DNA of 64,000 nt. Source: Streptomyces sp. SAI-135. GTDB lineage: Bacteria > Actinomycetota > Actinomycetes > Streptomycetales > Streptomycetaceae. The stretch is taken from positions 496,001 to 560,000 of the forward strand of contig NZ_JARXYP010000001.1 in the NCBI RefSeq assembly GCF_029893805.1, given 5' to 3'. Below, in pieces: positions 16,082 through 22,921 of the stretch (position 1 is the stretch's first letter; every line of letters starts with the position of its first letter). Below the pieces are notes generated by a model. That model was not told where the DNA came from. It made no database searches and saw only the letters and a program-made list of their open reading frames with translations. Made by a program: the position numbers and the translations under genes.

Positions 16082-16870
16082 TTACTGAATGGTCTCGTTC
16101 CCCGGGGCACGATGGTCGAAAGCGATCAGCAGGTCTCCGGTGAGGGGGTGGTCGACCACTGCCGCCCGTACGCCGAAGACCTCGCCGATCAACTCGGGGG
16201 TGAGGACCTCGCGTGGTGGACCGGAAGCGACGACGGTGCCGGCGCACAGAACGTGCAGCCGGTCGCACACCGCCGCGGCGGCATTGAGGTCATGGAGCGA
16301 TACCAACGTTGTCTGCCGCTGAGAGCGCAGCAGAGCCAGAAGTTCGACTTGGTGGCGTATGTCGAGATGGTTGGTGGGTTCGTCCAGCACGAGGACATCG
16401 GGCAGCTGCGTGAACGCCCGTGCCAGGAGCACGCGTTGCCGCTCGCCGCCGGACAGCGCGGTGAAACGGCGTCCGGCGTGCCCGTCCATGCCGACGTCGC
16501 AGAGCGCTCGGGCGACGATGTCCCGGTCGGTGGCGTCCTCCCCGGCGAAGGCCCGCTTGTAGGGGGTACGGCCCATGGCGACCACCTCGCGCACGGTCAG
16601 CTCGAAGTCGCTGCCCCGTTCCTGCGGGAGGGCGGCGATGTGCCGTGCCGACTGCACCGCAGTCATCGCCCGGACGTCAGTTCCGTCCAGCAGCACGCGC
16701 CCGGCCACCGGCCGCAGATGCCGGTAGACGGTGCGAAGGAGTGTGGACTTGCCGCTGCCGTTCGGGCCGACCAGTCCCGTGATCTCGCCGGCTCCGGCTA
16801 TCAGTCGGGCACCGGCCACAACCGTACGGCCCGCGTAGGCGACGTGCAGATCGTCGATGTCAATTCTCAA
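16082..16870 (-). CDS. Iron-siderophore ABC transporter, ATP-binding protein (FecE/FepC type)
   Basis: 262 residues with all ABC ATPase motifs: Walker A 'GLVGPNGSGKSTLLRTVYRH', Q-loop 'ALPQERGSDFELTVREVVAM', signature 'LSGGERQRVLLARAF', Walker B 'VLVLDEPTNHLD', and H-loop 'LVSLHDLNAAAA'. The 'GRTPYKRAF' segment after the Q-loop is characteristic of siderophore/cobalamin importers. ATG at 16870 overlaps the permease stop (4 bases), so translation is coupled. It energises uptake by the permease encoded just upstream. Confidence 0.93.
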   Translation of the reverse strand: MRIDIDDLHVAYAGRTVVAGARLIAGAGEITGLVGPNGSGKSTLLRTVYRHLRPVAGRVLLDGTDVRAMTAVQSARHIAALPQERGSDFELTVREVVAMGRTPYKRAFAGEDATDRDIVARALCDVGMDGHAGRRFTALSGGERQRVLLARAFTQLPDVLVLDEPTNHLDIRHQVELLALLRSQRQTTLVSLHDLNAAAAVCDRLHVLCAGTVVASGPPREVLTPELIGEVFGVRAAVVDHPLTGDLLIAFDHRAPGNETIQ

Positions 16871-17919
16871 CTGCCACTCCCCAGGCGCCTGTCCAGTAGA
16901 TAAAGCAGCGCCGGAGCCCCGACGAACGACGTGACCACACTGATCGGCAGCTCCTGCGTATCCATGGCCGTACGGCAGACGGTGTCGACGACTACCAGCA
17001 GCAGAGCGCCGAAGAGCGCGGAAATGGGCAGCAGCCGACGGTGGTCCCCGCCGAGTAGCAGGCGGCAGACATGCGGCACCATCAGTGCGACGAAGGCGAT
17101 CGCCCCGGAGACCGCGACCAGGACACCGGTGAGCACGCTGGTCACTGTGAACAGTTCACGGCGCAGGCGGGTCACGTCGATGCCGACACCGGCGGCCGTC
17201 TCGTCGCCCATCAGCAGAGCGTTCAAGCCGCGGGCACGGGCCTGGAGCCACAGGCCGGCGGCCAAGACGGTGAAGGCAGGTACGGCCAGCAGGTCCCAGT
17301 TGGCGCCCCCAAGGCTGCCCATCAGCCAGAACAGGACCCCCTGCGTCTGCTGCTCGTCCCCGGCTTGCAACACCAGATAACTGGTGAACCCGGACAGGAA
17401 CTGCCCGATGGCCACCCCCGCCAGGACGAGCCGCAACGGCGCGAAGCCTCCGCCGCGCCGGGCGACCGTCCACACCAGAGCGAAGGTTGCCAATGCTCCG
17501 GCGAAGGCGGCACCGGACAGCCCCAGCGCGCTCCCCGCTCCGATGCCGAGCACGATCGCCGCGACCGCTCCGAGGGAGGCGCCGCTGGAGATACCCAGCA
17601 AATAGGGATCAGCCAGCGGATTGCGAACCAGCGCCTGCACCGCTGTACCGACGAGACCGAGCCCGGCGCCGACGAGCGCAGCCAACAGGGCCCGGGGAGC
17701 GCGCAGTTGCCACACAATGAGGTCATTGGTGCCCGACCTCGCCGGCGCGCCGGACAGCCGTCGCCACACCACGCCCCACACCTCGCCGGGAGAGATGGTC
17801 GTCGAGCCCCACGCCACCGCGGCCGTCAACGCGGCCACCAGCGCCACGCCGAGGACGGCTGCAGTCAGGCCGGGCGGCAGAGTACCGCGGGGCTCTGCCG
17901 TGCGGTTGTCACCTTGCAT
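16867..17919 (-). CDS. Iron-siderophore ABC transporter permease (FecCD/BtuC family)
   Basis: About 350 residues with the FecCD signature: 'LRAPRALLAALVGAGLGLVG', 'LADPYLLGISSGASLGAVAA', 'PLRLVLAGVAIGQFLSGFTS', 'MGSLGGANWDLLAVPA', and near the end 'AFVALMVPHVCRLLLGGDHR' followed by 'PISVVTSFVGAPALLYLL', with about 9-10 membrane helices. ATG at 17919 is chosen; GTG at 17934, three bases after the upstream stop, is an equally possible start and would fit translational coupling. A single permease gene serves the system, so it presumably works as a homodimer. Confidence 0.92.
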   Translation of the reverse strand: MQGDNRTAEPRGTLPPGLTAAVLGVALVAALTAAVAWGSTTISPGEVWGVVWRRLSGAPARSGTNDLIVWQLRAPRALLAALVGAGLGLVGTAVQALVRNPLADPYLLGISSGASLGAVAAIVLGIGAGSALGLSGAAFAGALATFALVWTVARRGGGFAPLRLVLAGVAIGQFLSGFTSYLVLQAGDEQQTQGVLFWLMGSLGGANWDLLAVPAFTVLAAGLWLQARARGLNALLMGDETAAGVGIDVTRLRRELFTVTSVLTGVLVAVSGAIAFVALMVPHVCRLLLGGDHRRLLPISALFGALLLVVVDTVCRTAMDTQELPISVVTSFVGAPALLYLLDRRLGSGS

Positions 17920-17936
17920 CGTATGGACGGCCACGG

Positions 17937-18995
17937 TCAGCGGACCTTGTTCGGGTAAAGAGAACGGGCGATGGTCTCGACCGTGTCGGCGTTCTCGACG
18001 CCCGCGATAGTGGTCCGCTCGGAACCGATACGCAGCAAATGACCTTCCTTGACGGCTTTCAGGCCCTTGGTGGCCGCGTTTGACCTCAGCCACTCCTCCG
18101 CCTCGGCGAACGCCTTGTCGTTCGCCTCCCGGCTGCCCTTGTTGCGGACTCCGAGCTGGATCCAGTCCGGGTTTCGCGAGATCACGTCCTCCCAGCCGAC
18201 TCGCTGGGTGGTGCCGTCACAGTCGAAGACGTTCCGGGCACCGGCCAGGGTGATCACGGCGTTGGCGACCTGACGATTGCAGACGACGACCGGCTGCTGT
18301 GTTCCAGCGTCGTAGTCGAAGAAGAAGTAGGTCGGACGCGCGCTCGGTGGCGTGCTCCCGATCGCCTTCTGCACCGCGGCCACCTTCCTCTTCATGCCCG
18401 CGACGAGTTCCTCGGCCTTCGCGCCCGCCCCGGTGACCGCGCCGAGGGAAGCGATGTCGTCCTCGACCGCGGACAAGTCGGTGACCGCGCCCTCGCCGGT
18501 TGCGGCGCATGCGGTGGACTTGAGGTAGACGTGTTTGATCCCGGCGGCCCTGTACTCGTCCGCGGTCGCGGCTTGACCTGCACCATCCATCTTCATGGCG
18601 CCGAACGTGTCGAGGTACAGATCGGCGCCGGAGCCGAGCAACTTCTCCTTCGGGATCACCCCCTTGCTGAGCACCTTTACCTTCCGGGCCTCGGCGTCGA
18701 GGCCGTCGGGCAGGGTGCCGTTGCCGGACGGGAAGCCTGTACCGACGACCCGGTCCCCCACGCCGAGGCGCAACAGCAGTTCCAGGCCGGCGGCATTGCT
18801 GGTGACGATCTTCCGCGGGGGACTGTCGAACGTGGTCTTGGTACCTGCGCAATCGGTGACAGACACGGGGTAGGAGCCTGATACCGCCCCGCCCGCGTCC
18901 TTCTCCCCCGCTTCCTCGTGCCCACCACTGCAGCCTGCCGCCAGCAGACCACTCATCAACACCACCGTCGCTCCGCCCCGCACTCGAGCACGCAA
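17937..18995 (-). CDS. Iron-siderophore ABC transporter, substrate-binding lipoprotein
   Basis: 352 residues. A lipobox 'MSGLLAAGC' gives a lipid-anchored Cys at about residue 22 of the start used. Mature part: 'RKIVTSNAAGLELLLRLGVG' and 'DLYLDTFGAM' are typical FecB/periplasmic-binding (TroA-like) stretches, with 'WEDVISRNPDWIQLGV' in the C-lobe. The start is TTG at 18995 (GGAG 7 bases upstream); GTG at 18983 is an alternative. First gene of a three-gene leftward operon. I saw no palindromic iron box upstream, so iron control is not demonstrated. Confidence 0.9.
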   Translation of the reverse strand: MRARVRGGATVVLMSGLLAAGCSGGHEEAGEKDAGGAVSGSYPVSVTDCAGTKTTFDSPPRKIVTSNAAGLELLLRLGVGDRVVGTGFPSGNGTLPDGLDAEARKVKVLSKGVIPKEKLLGSGADLYLDTFGAMKMDGAGQAATADEYRAAGIKHVYLKSTACAATGEGAVTDLSAVEDDIASLGAVTGAGAKAEELVAGMKRKVAAVQKAIGSTPPSARPTYFFFDYDAGTQQPVVVCNRQVANAVITLAGARNVFDCDGTTQRVGWEDVISRNPDWIQLGVRNKGSREANDKAFAEAEEWLRSNAATKGLKAVKEGHLLRIGSERTTIAGVENADTVETIARSLYPNKVR

Positions 18996-19072
18996 GGAAC
19001 ATCTCCAGATCTACTCAGCCCACAGGTGAACCTCCGTCACCTGGTCCAGTAGTCGGGAGCAACATCCGTTCA

Positions 19073-19400
19073 GTTCCCCGCGGATCTCAGTTTCTTTGCG
19101 GTGCTGCCTCTGACCAGCAGCCGATAGGGAGCCTCCGCATCAGCGGCGGCGCAGTGCCCTCGATGATCGCGACGAGTGTGCTGACCGCATTGCGGGCAAG
19201 CTGTGTCTTGTCGTGGGGCGAGGGTCGGCGAGCTGTACTCGCCCTCCTGCATGCCGTCGACACCGATGACTGCGATGTCCTCGGGCACCCGTACGCCGGC
19301 GTCGGCGAGGGCGTGCATGGCACCGATGGCGAGCCATCGTTGTCCGCCAGCGAGTACACCGCCTCGAAACATGCCCTCCTCGGTCTCACCCGAGGGCCGC
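19073..19400 (-). pseudogene. LacI-family regulator, C-terminal relic
   Basis: Two frames give the end of a LacI sugar-binding domain: 'CFEAVYSLADNDGS', then 'WLAIGAMHALADAGVRVPED' and 'IAVIGVDGMQEGEYSSPTLA', then 'DKTQLARNAVSTLVAIIEGT', finally 'YRLLVRGSTAKKLRS'. Pieces are separated by frameshifts and the HTH half is missing. No sugar-transport gene remains next to it. Confidence 0.75.
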
Positions 19401-19476
19401 CAGTGAGGCGCGCGTTACCGGGGTACGCGTCAGGCGGCGTCGGGTCCCTGAATACGCCTGGACGGGCGGGCAGTTG

Positions 19477-20154
19477 TCATTCATCCGGGTCCGCGTAGGG
19501 TTCAGCGAGCCGCTGGGCCAGGTCGTCCAGCCATTGTTGAGCCCAGTTGCGCAGCTCGCCGATAGCGTCGGCGTCCAGGCCGTAGGCTTCGAACTCCGCG
19601 TCGCTGATCCATTCCAGGCTTTCCAGCCGGTCATGGAGTTCTTGCCGATCAAACTCCTCCGGACGCCGTTCCGCCAGACTTTCCAGCTCATGTGTGCTGT
19701 AGAGGTGACGGGCGGCGTGAACGTCGATCGCGTCACGCGCCAGGCCGCGGTCGCCCAAGGCGCGCACTTTCGTGGCGATCAGATCGTCGAGGGCAAGTAC
19801 GGGGCCGACGTCCAGTAGGACCGGGGGGCGCCACAGCACCTCCTTGAGAAGGTCCACCTCGCACGCGGACCCGGTTGCGGGATCGGTGGCGAGGAAACGG
19901 GCCTTGAGCGGAGCGACATCGATGATCGTGACATGCCAGCCTCGCTCGCTCAGGTCGTGCGTCAGATGCTCGATGATCTGCCTCATGGCTGCGGGATGCT
20001 CCGTGGCAAAGTCGAGATCCTGGCTCGGCCGGTGGACAATGCCGTGAGCTTGGACGGCATAGCCTCCCATCAAGGCAAGTCCGAAAGGCCGACCTGCGGT
20101 GATTGCGTCCAGCAGCAGGCGGCGGTGATGGTCAGGCAGGTCGGGCAGTGTCAC
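19477..20154 (-). CDS. Nucleotidyltransferase, AbiEii/AbiGii toxin family
   Basis: 225 residues. The N-terminal 'FGLALMGGYAVQAHGIVHRP' and 'SQDLDFATEHPAAM' form the nucleotidyltransferase core (GG ... DxD) of AbiEii-type toxins, which modify tRNA or NTP substrates and arrest growth upon phage infection. 'DVGPVLALDDLIATKVRALG' and 'RDAIDVHAARHLYSTHELES' are the usual C-terminal helices. ATG at 20154 overlaps the stop of the preceding small gene by 4 bases (ATGA), typical of toxin-antitoxin pairs. Function inferred from the family. Confidence 0.82.
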   Translation of the reverse strand: MTLPDLPDHHRRLLLDAITAGRPFGLALMGGYAVQAHGIVHRPSQDLDFATEHPAAMRQIIEHLTHDLSERGWHVTIIDVAPLKARFLATDPATGSACEVDLLKEVLWRPPVLLDVGPVLALDDLIATKVRALGDRGLARDAIDVHAARHLYSTHELESLAERRPEEFDRQELHDRLESLEWISDAEFEAYGLDADAIGELRNWAQQWLDDLAQRLAEPYADPDE

Positions 20155-20498
20155 GCTGGGGCCGCCGGCCGGAGCTGCGCGAAGCGGGCCTCCCAGGCGG
20201 TACGCACACCACGGCCCAACATTTTGCGCAGGGTCGGCCAGTACGCGACCAGCCGTGCAGCATCGAGATAACGCACGAAGTCCTGGTGTTTGCCATTCAC
20301 AAGGACGATCCGGTACATCCCAAGCAGCAGCTTCTCATCACCAAGGTCGAACGCACGCAAACCCGACCACGCCAAATGGAGGGGCAAGACAACAGTGCCC
20401 TGGACGGGTCCGCCGAGTTCAGCCAGATCGCGCGGCAGCTCATCCGGCGCCGGAGCCCAGCGGGACACTCCAGTGGACTCCGATACCTGTTCACTCAC
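20151..20498 (-). CDS. Small protein upstream of AbiEii toxin, probable cognate antitoxin
   Basis: 115 residues from GTG 20498, preceded by GGAGGGAGGG. Not recognised with certainty: the protein reads 'DELPRDLAELGGPVQGTVVL', 'LGDEKLLLGMYRIVLVNGKH', 'DFVRYLDAARLVAYWPTLRK'. It is translationally coupled to the AbiEii-like toxin. It is shorter than classical AbiEi antitoxins and shows no obvious HTH. The antitoxin assignment rests on gene order only. Confidence 0.55.
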   Translation of the reverse strand: MSEQVSESTGVSRWAPAPDELPRDLAELGGPVQGTVVLPLHLAWSGLRAFDLGDEKLLLGMYRIVLVNGKHQDFVRYLDAARLVAYWPTLRKMLGRGVRTAWEARFAQLRPAAPA

Positions 20499-20558
20499 GC
20501 CCTGACCCTCCCTCCGAAGTCCCGAGGTGCGGCCGATGACCGCGTCACCGCACCCCAC

Positions 20559-21101
20559 GGAAGCAAGCCTAGCGGCCCTTGTCGTACGACAGACAACGGA
20601 ACCGGAGTGCAGCGCGACCTGTCAGCGGTCCTTAACAGCGGACTCAGTGAGCTTCTCTGGCGCTGCCGCTTCCGGGTGAGGACGGCCGCGACACTTGACG
20701 TCAGTCCGGGCCGCAGCTCGATCCGCGGAAGATCCGCCAGAGCATCAGTCGTGTGCCTCCGCACTCAACCGAGACTTGAGCTGTGACCAGACCGGGTTGC
20801 GGGACTGTTGGCTCGGTAGGGCGCGGCCGGTGAGCGGCTGAGGAGGCATTGTGACCATGAGTCGGCTCCCAGATAGCGAGGCCCGCTGGCCATGCCCTCG
20901 GCGGCGTGACGTGCGTTCTGTCGATGCTGCCACTGCCGAGAGCTACCGCCGCGGGCTACCGGACTCGAACCGGCTCAGACCGACAGAGGGTCGCAATCTC
21001 GAAGATGAAGCGGATTTCCCATCACGCCTTGGCTGCGACAGCTGACCACAGCCTAGCGACCACCACCGTGCCCTACCGGGCGAAGGTTGCTCGATGCGGC
21101 A
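20559..21101. other. Intergenic region with a tRNA-like fragment
   Basis: No convincing gene. On the leftward strand around 20960-20975 the sequence GCCGGTTCGAGTCCGGT has the exact form of a tRNA T-arm (GGTTCGAGTCC loop with pairing flanks), followed by GCCCGCGG. Upstream the anticodon-like loop is imperfect and no D-arm is visible, so this is at most a 3' tRNA fragment, possibly an old attachment site. The rest shows only short frames on both strands. Confidence 0.4.
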
Positions 21102-21491
21102 CTAACCGTCGAGCATCTTGGCCAGCACCTCGCGGTGCAGCGGCAGTACTTCGGAGTGCAGGTCACGGCCCTTGCGGGTGAGGGACACCCAGACGCCCCG
21201 GCGGTCCTCCACGCACATGGACCGCTCCGCGAGGCCGTCCTTCTCCAGGCGGCCGATCAGGCGGGACAGCGCGCTCTGGCTGAGATGCACCCGGCCGGCG
21301 AGGTTCTGCACCCGGCACTGGTCGCCCTCCTGGGGCGACTCGGTGGCGAGGATGTCGAGCACTTCGAAATCGCTCGCGCCCAGCCCGTGCGGGTGCAGCA
21401 CGCGGTCGATCTCGCACATCGTGCGCGCGTGCACCGACAGGATGTCCCGCCACCGCTCCTCGAGGCCGGTACCGACCGTGTTCAGCGACAT
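21102..21491 (-). CDS. MarR-family transcriptional regulator
   Basis: 129 residues: 'EIDRVLHPHGLGASDFEVLD', 'RVQNLAGRVHLSQSALSRLI' (recognition helix), 'GRLEKDGLAERSMCVEDRRG' (wing with the DxRG motif), 'VWVSLTRKGRDL'. Complete MarR winged helix. ATG 21491. Divergent from the MFS-GH89 operon with 125 bases between; the spacer has a GAACGTTC-type promoter for the operon and a TATATGCACGGT element next to this gene's start. A local regulator of the operon is plausible. Confidence 0.9.
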   Translation of the reverse strand: MSLNTVGTGLEERWRDILSVHARTMCEIDRVLHPHGLGASDFEVLDILATESPQEGDQCRVQNLAGRVHLSQSALSRLIGRLEKDGLAERSMCVEDRRGVWVSLTRKGRDLHSEVLPLHREVLAKMLDG

Positions 21492-21529
21492 ATATGCACG
21501 GTAACACCGGCCCGGTCAACGCGGGGGCA

Positions 21530-21570
21530 GAACGTTCCGTCTTGCTTAATCCTGCGGCCAGAACTAGATT
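21530..21570 (+). promoter_or_regulatory. Palindrome-controlled promoter of the MFS-GH89 operon
   Basis: GAACGTTC (21530-21537), 4 bases, -35-like TTGCTT (21542-21547), 17-base spacer, good -10 TAGATT (21565-21570). This copy has the clearest -10 and shows that the palindrome sits at fixed distance from a real promoter. No second palindrome follows. Confidence 0.65.
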
Positions 21571-21616
21571 CCAGTGGTCAGCGGCCGTCCAGCCTGTCAT
21601 TTCTGAGGTAACCCAC

Positions 21617-22921
21617 ATGCCCCTTCGACCCGCGCGGCAGGGCGAGCTGAGTCGTTCTCCACGCACTGAGTCAACCGCGCGACTTGGACCGATGCTGGCG
21701 GCGATGTTCCTGCTCAATGTTTTCGGCTATGCAGCGATCGGCGGAGTGCTCTCCGTTCTGTTGCCGACGCAAGTCAGGCTCATCGCCGGGAATGCGGCCC
21801 CGTCCGCCCTCGCGCTCATCACCGGTGCCAGCGCGATCGCCTCGCTCGCAGTACCCCCCATTGCCGGCCTGCTCTCCGACCGCACCCGAAGCATGTGGGG
21901 GCGGCGAACCCCATGGATCCTGTTCGGCGGCCTCGCGACAGGCGCTTCACTCCTGCTTCTCGGTGCGGTCGGATCGATCCCTAGCCTGCTCATCGGCTGG
22001 TTCCTGGTGCAGGGCACCGTGAACGTCGGCCTGAACGTCGTCCTGGCGACCATCCCCGATCGGATCCCACCGCGGCGCCACGGTCTGGCCAGTACCGTGC
22101 AAGGGCTGGGTCTGCCCGTCGGGAGTGTGCTCGGAGTCCAGCTCGGAGCGTTCTTCGTGGACTCCGTACTGACGGGCTACACGGTGCTGGCAGCGGCCTT
22201 CGTGTTCGCCTCAGCCGCGTCGGCTTGGGCAGCCCGGGAAGCGCGACGCCGTCCGGAGGGCGGGCGCGTGCCACGCACTGTGGGTGAGGACGTGCGGCAG
22301 CTGTTCGCCAGCCTCGGCTCCCGGGACTACCGTTGGGTCTTCGTCTCGCGGGCCGTGCTGTACCTCGGCTACAACATGGTCAACGGATTCACCCTCTACA
22401 TCCTCCAGGACTTCATCGAGCCTCCCCCAGGCACGAAACCCGCCGACGGCGTCGCCACCGCCTTGACGATCAGTCTGGTGTTCCTCACCGTGGGAACCGT
22501 CTGCGCCGGGCCTCTCGTTGACCGGTTCCGCCGACACCGCAGCTTCGTGCTGGTGTCGTCTCTGCTGCTTTCCATTGCGCTGTTCGTCCCTCTGGCGTGG
22601 CAGACGTGGCCCGCGTTCCTGGTCTGCACCGCACTCAGCGGGTTCGCGCTGGGCCTTTATCTCGGAGTGGACCTGGCTCTGGCGACACTCGTGCTGCCGA
22701 GGGCCGGTGACACCGGCCGTGATCTCGGCGTGTTCCACGTCGCACTGACCGCACCTCAGGTCATCGCCCCCTTCCTCGCCTCACTCGCGGTGACGACTCT
22801 GGGCGGCTATCCAGCGCTGTTCCTTCTCGGCGGCACCATCGCGCTAATCGGTTCCTTGGCGGTCCTGCGGGTCCGTCCGCAGGCCTTGGCCGAGGAACAC
22901 CATCTCCTGGAGACCGCATGA
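21617..22921 (+). CDS. MFS transporter, probable oligosaccharide/glycoside importer
   Basis: 434 residues, 12 predicted membrane helices. 'GLLSDRTRSMWGRRTPWILF' is the motif-A loop with the RRxPWI pattern seen in glycoside-cation symporter-like (GPH/SUT) proteins; 'GPLVDRFRRHRSFVLVSSLL' is the equivalent loop in the second half. ATG 21617 is chosen because GAGGTAA lies just upstream; the frame is open from 21494 through the promoter. The stop overlaps the GH89 start by 4 bases, so the transporter probably imports the substrate of that glycosidase. Confidence 0.87.
   Translation: MPLRPARQGELSRSPRTESTARLGPMLAAMFLLNVFGYAAIGGVLSVLLPTQVRLIAGNAAPSALALITGASAIASLAVPPIAGLLSDRTRSMWGRRTPWILFGGLATGASLLLLGAVGSIPSLLIGWFLVQGTVNVGLNVVLATIPDRIPPRRHGLASTVQGLGLPVGSVLGVQLGAFFVDSVLTGYTVLAAAFVFASAASAWAAREARRRPEGGRVPRTVGEDVRQLFASLGSRDYRWVFVSRAVLYLGYNMVNGFTLYILQDFIEPPPGTKPADGVATALTISLVFLTVGTVCAGPLVDRFRRHRSFVLVSSLLLSIALFVPLAWQTWPAFLVCTALSGFALGLYLGVDLALATLVLPRAGDTGRDLGVFHVALTAPQVIAPFLASLAVTTLGGYPALFLLGGTIALIGSLAVLRVRPQALAEEHHLLETA

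Noticed and set aside
18996..19072. Iron-regulatory box before the siderophore transporter operon
   Set aside because: No TTAGGTTAGGCTAACCTAA-like dyad could be found in the upstream DNA, so regulation by iron was not claimed.
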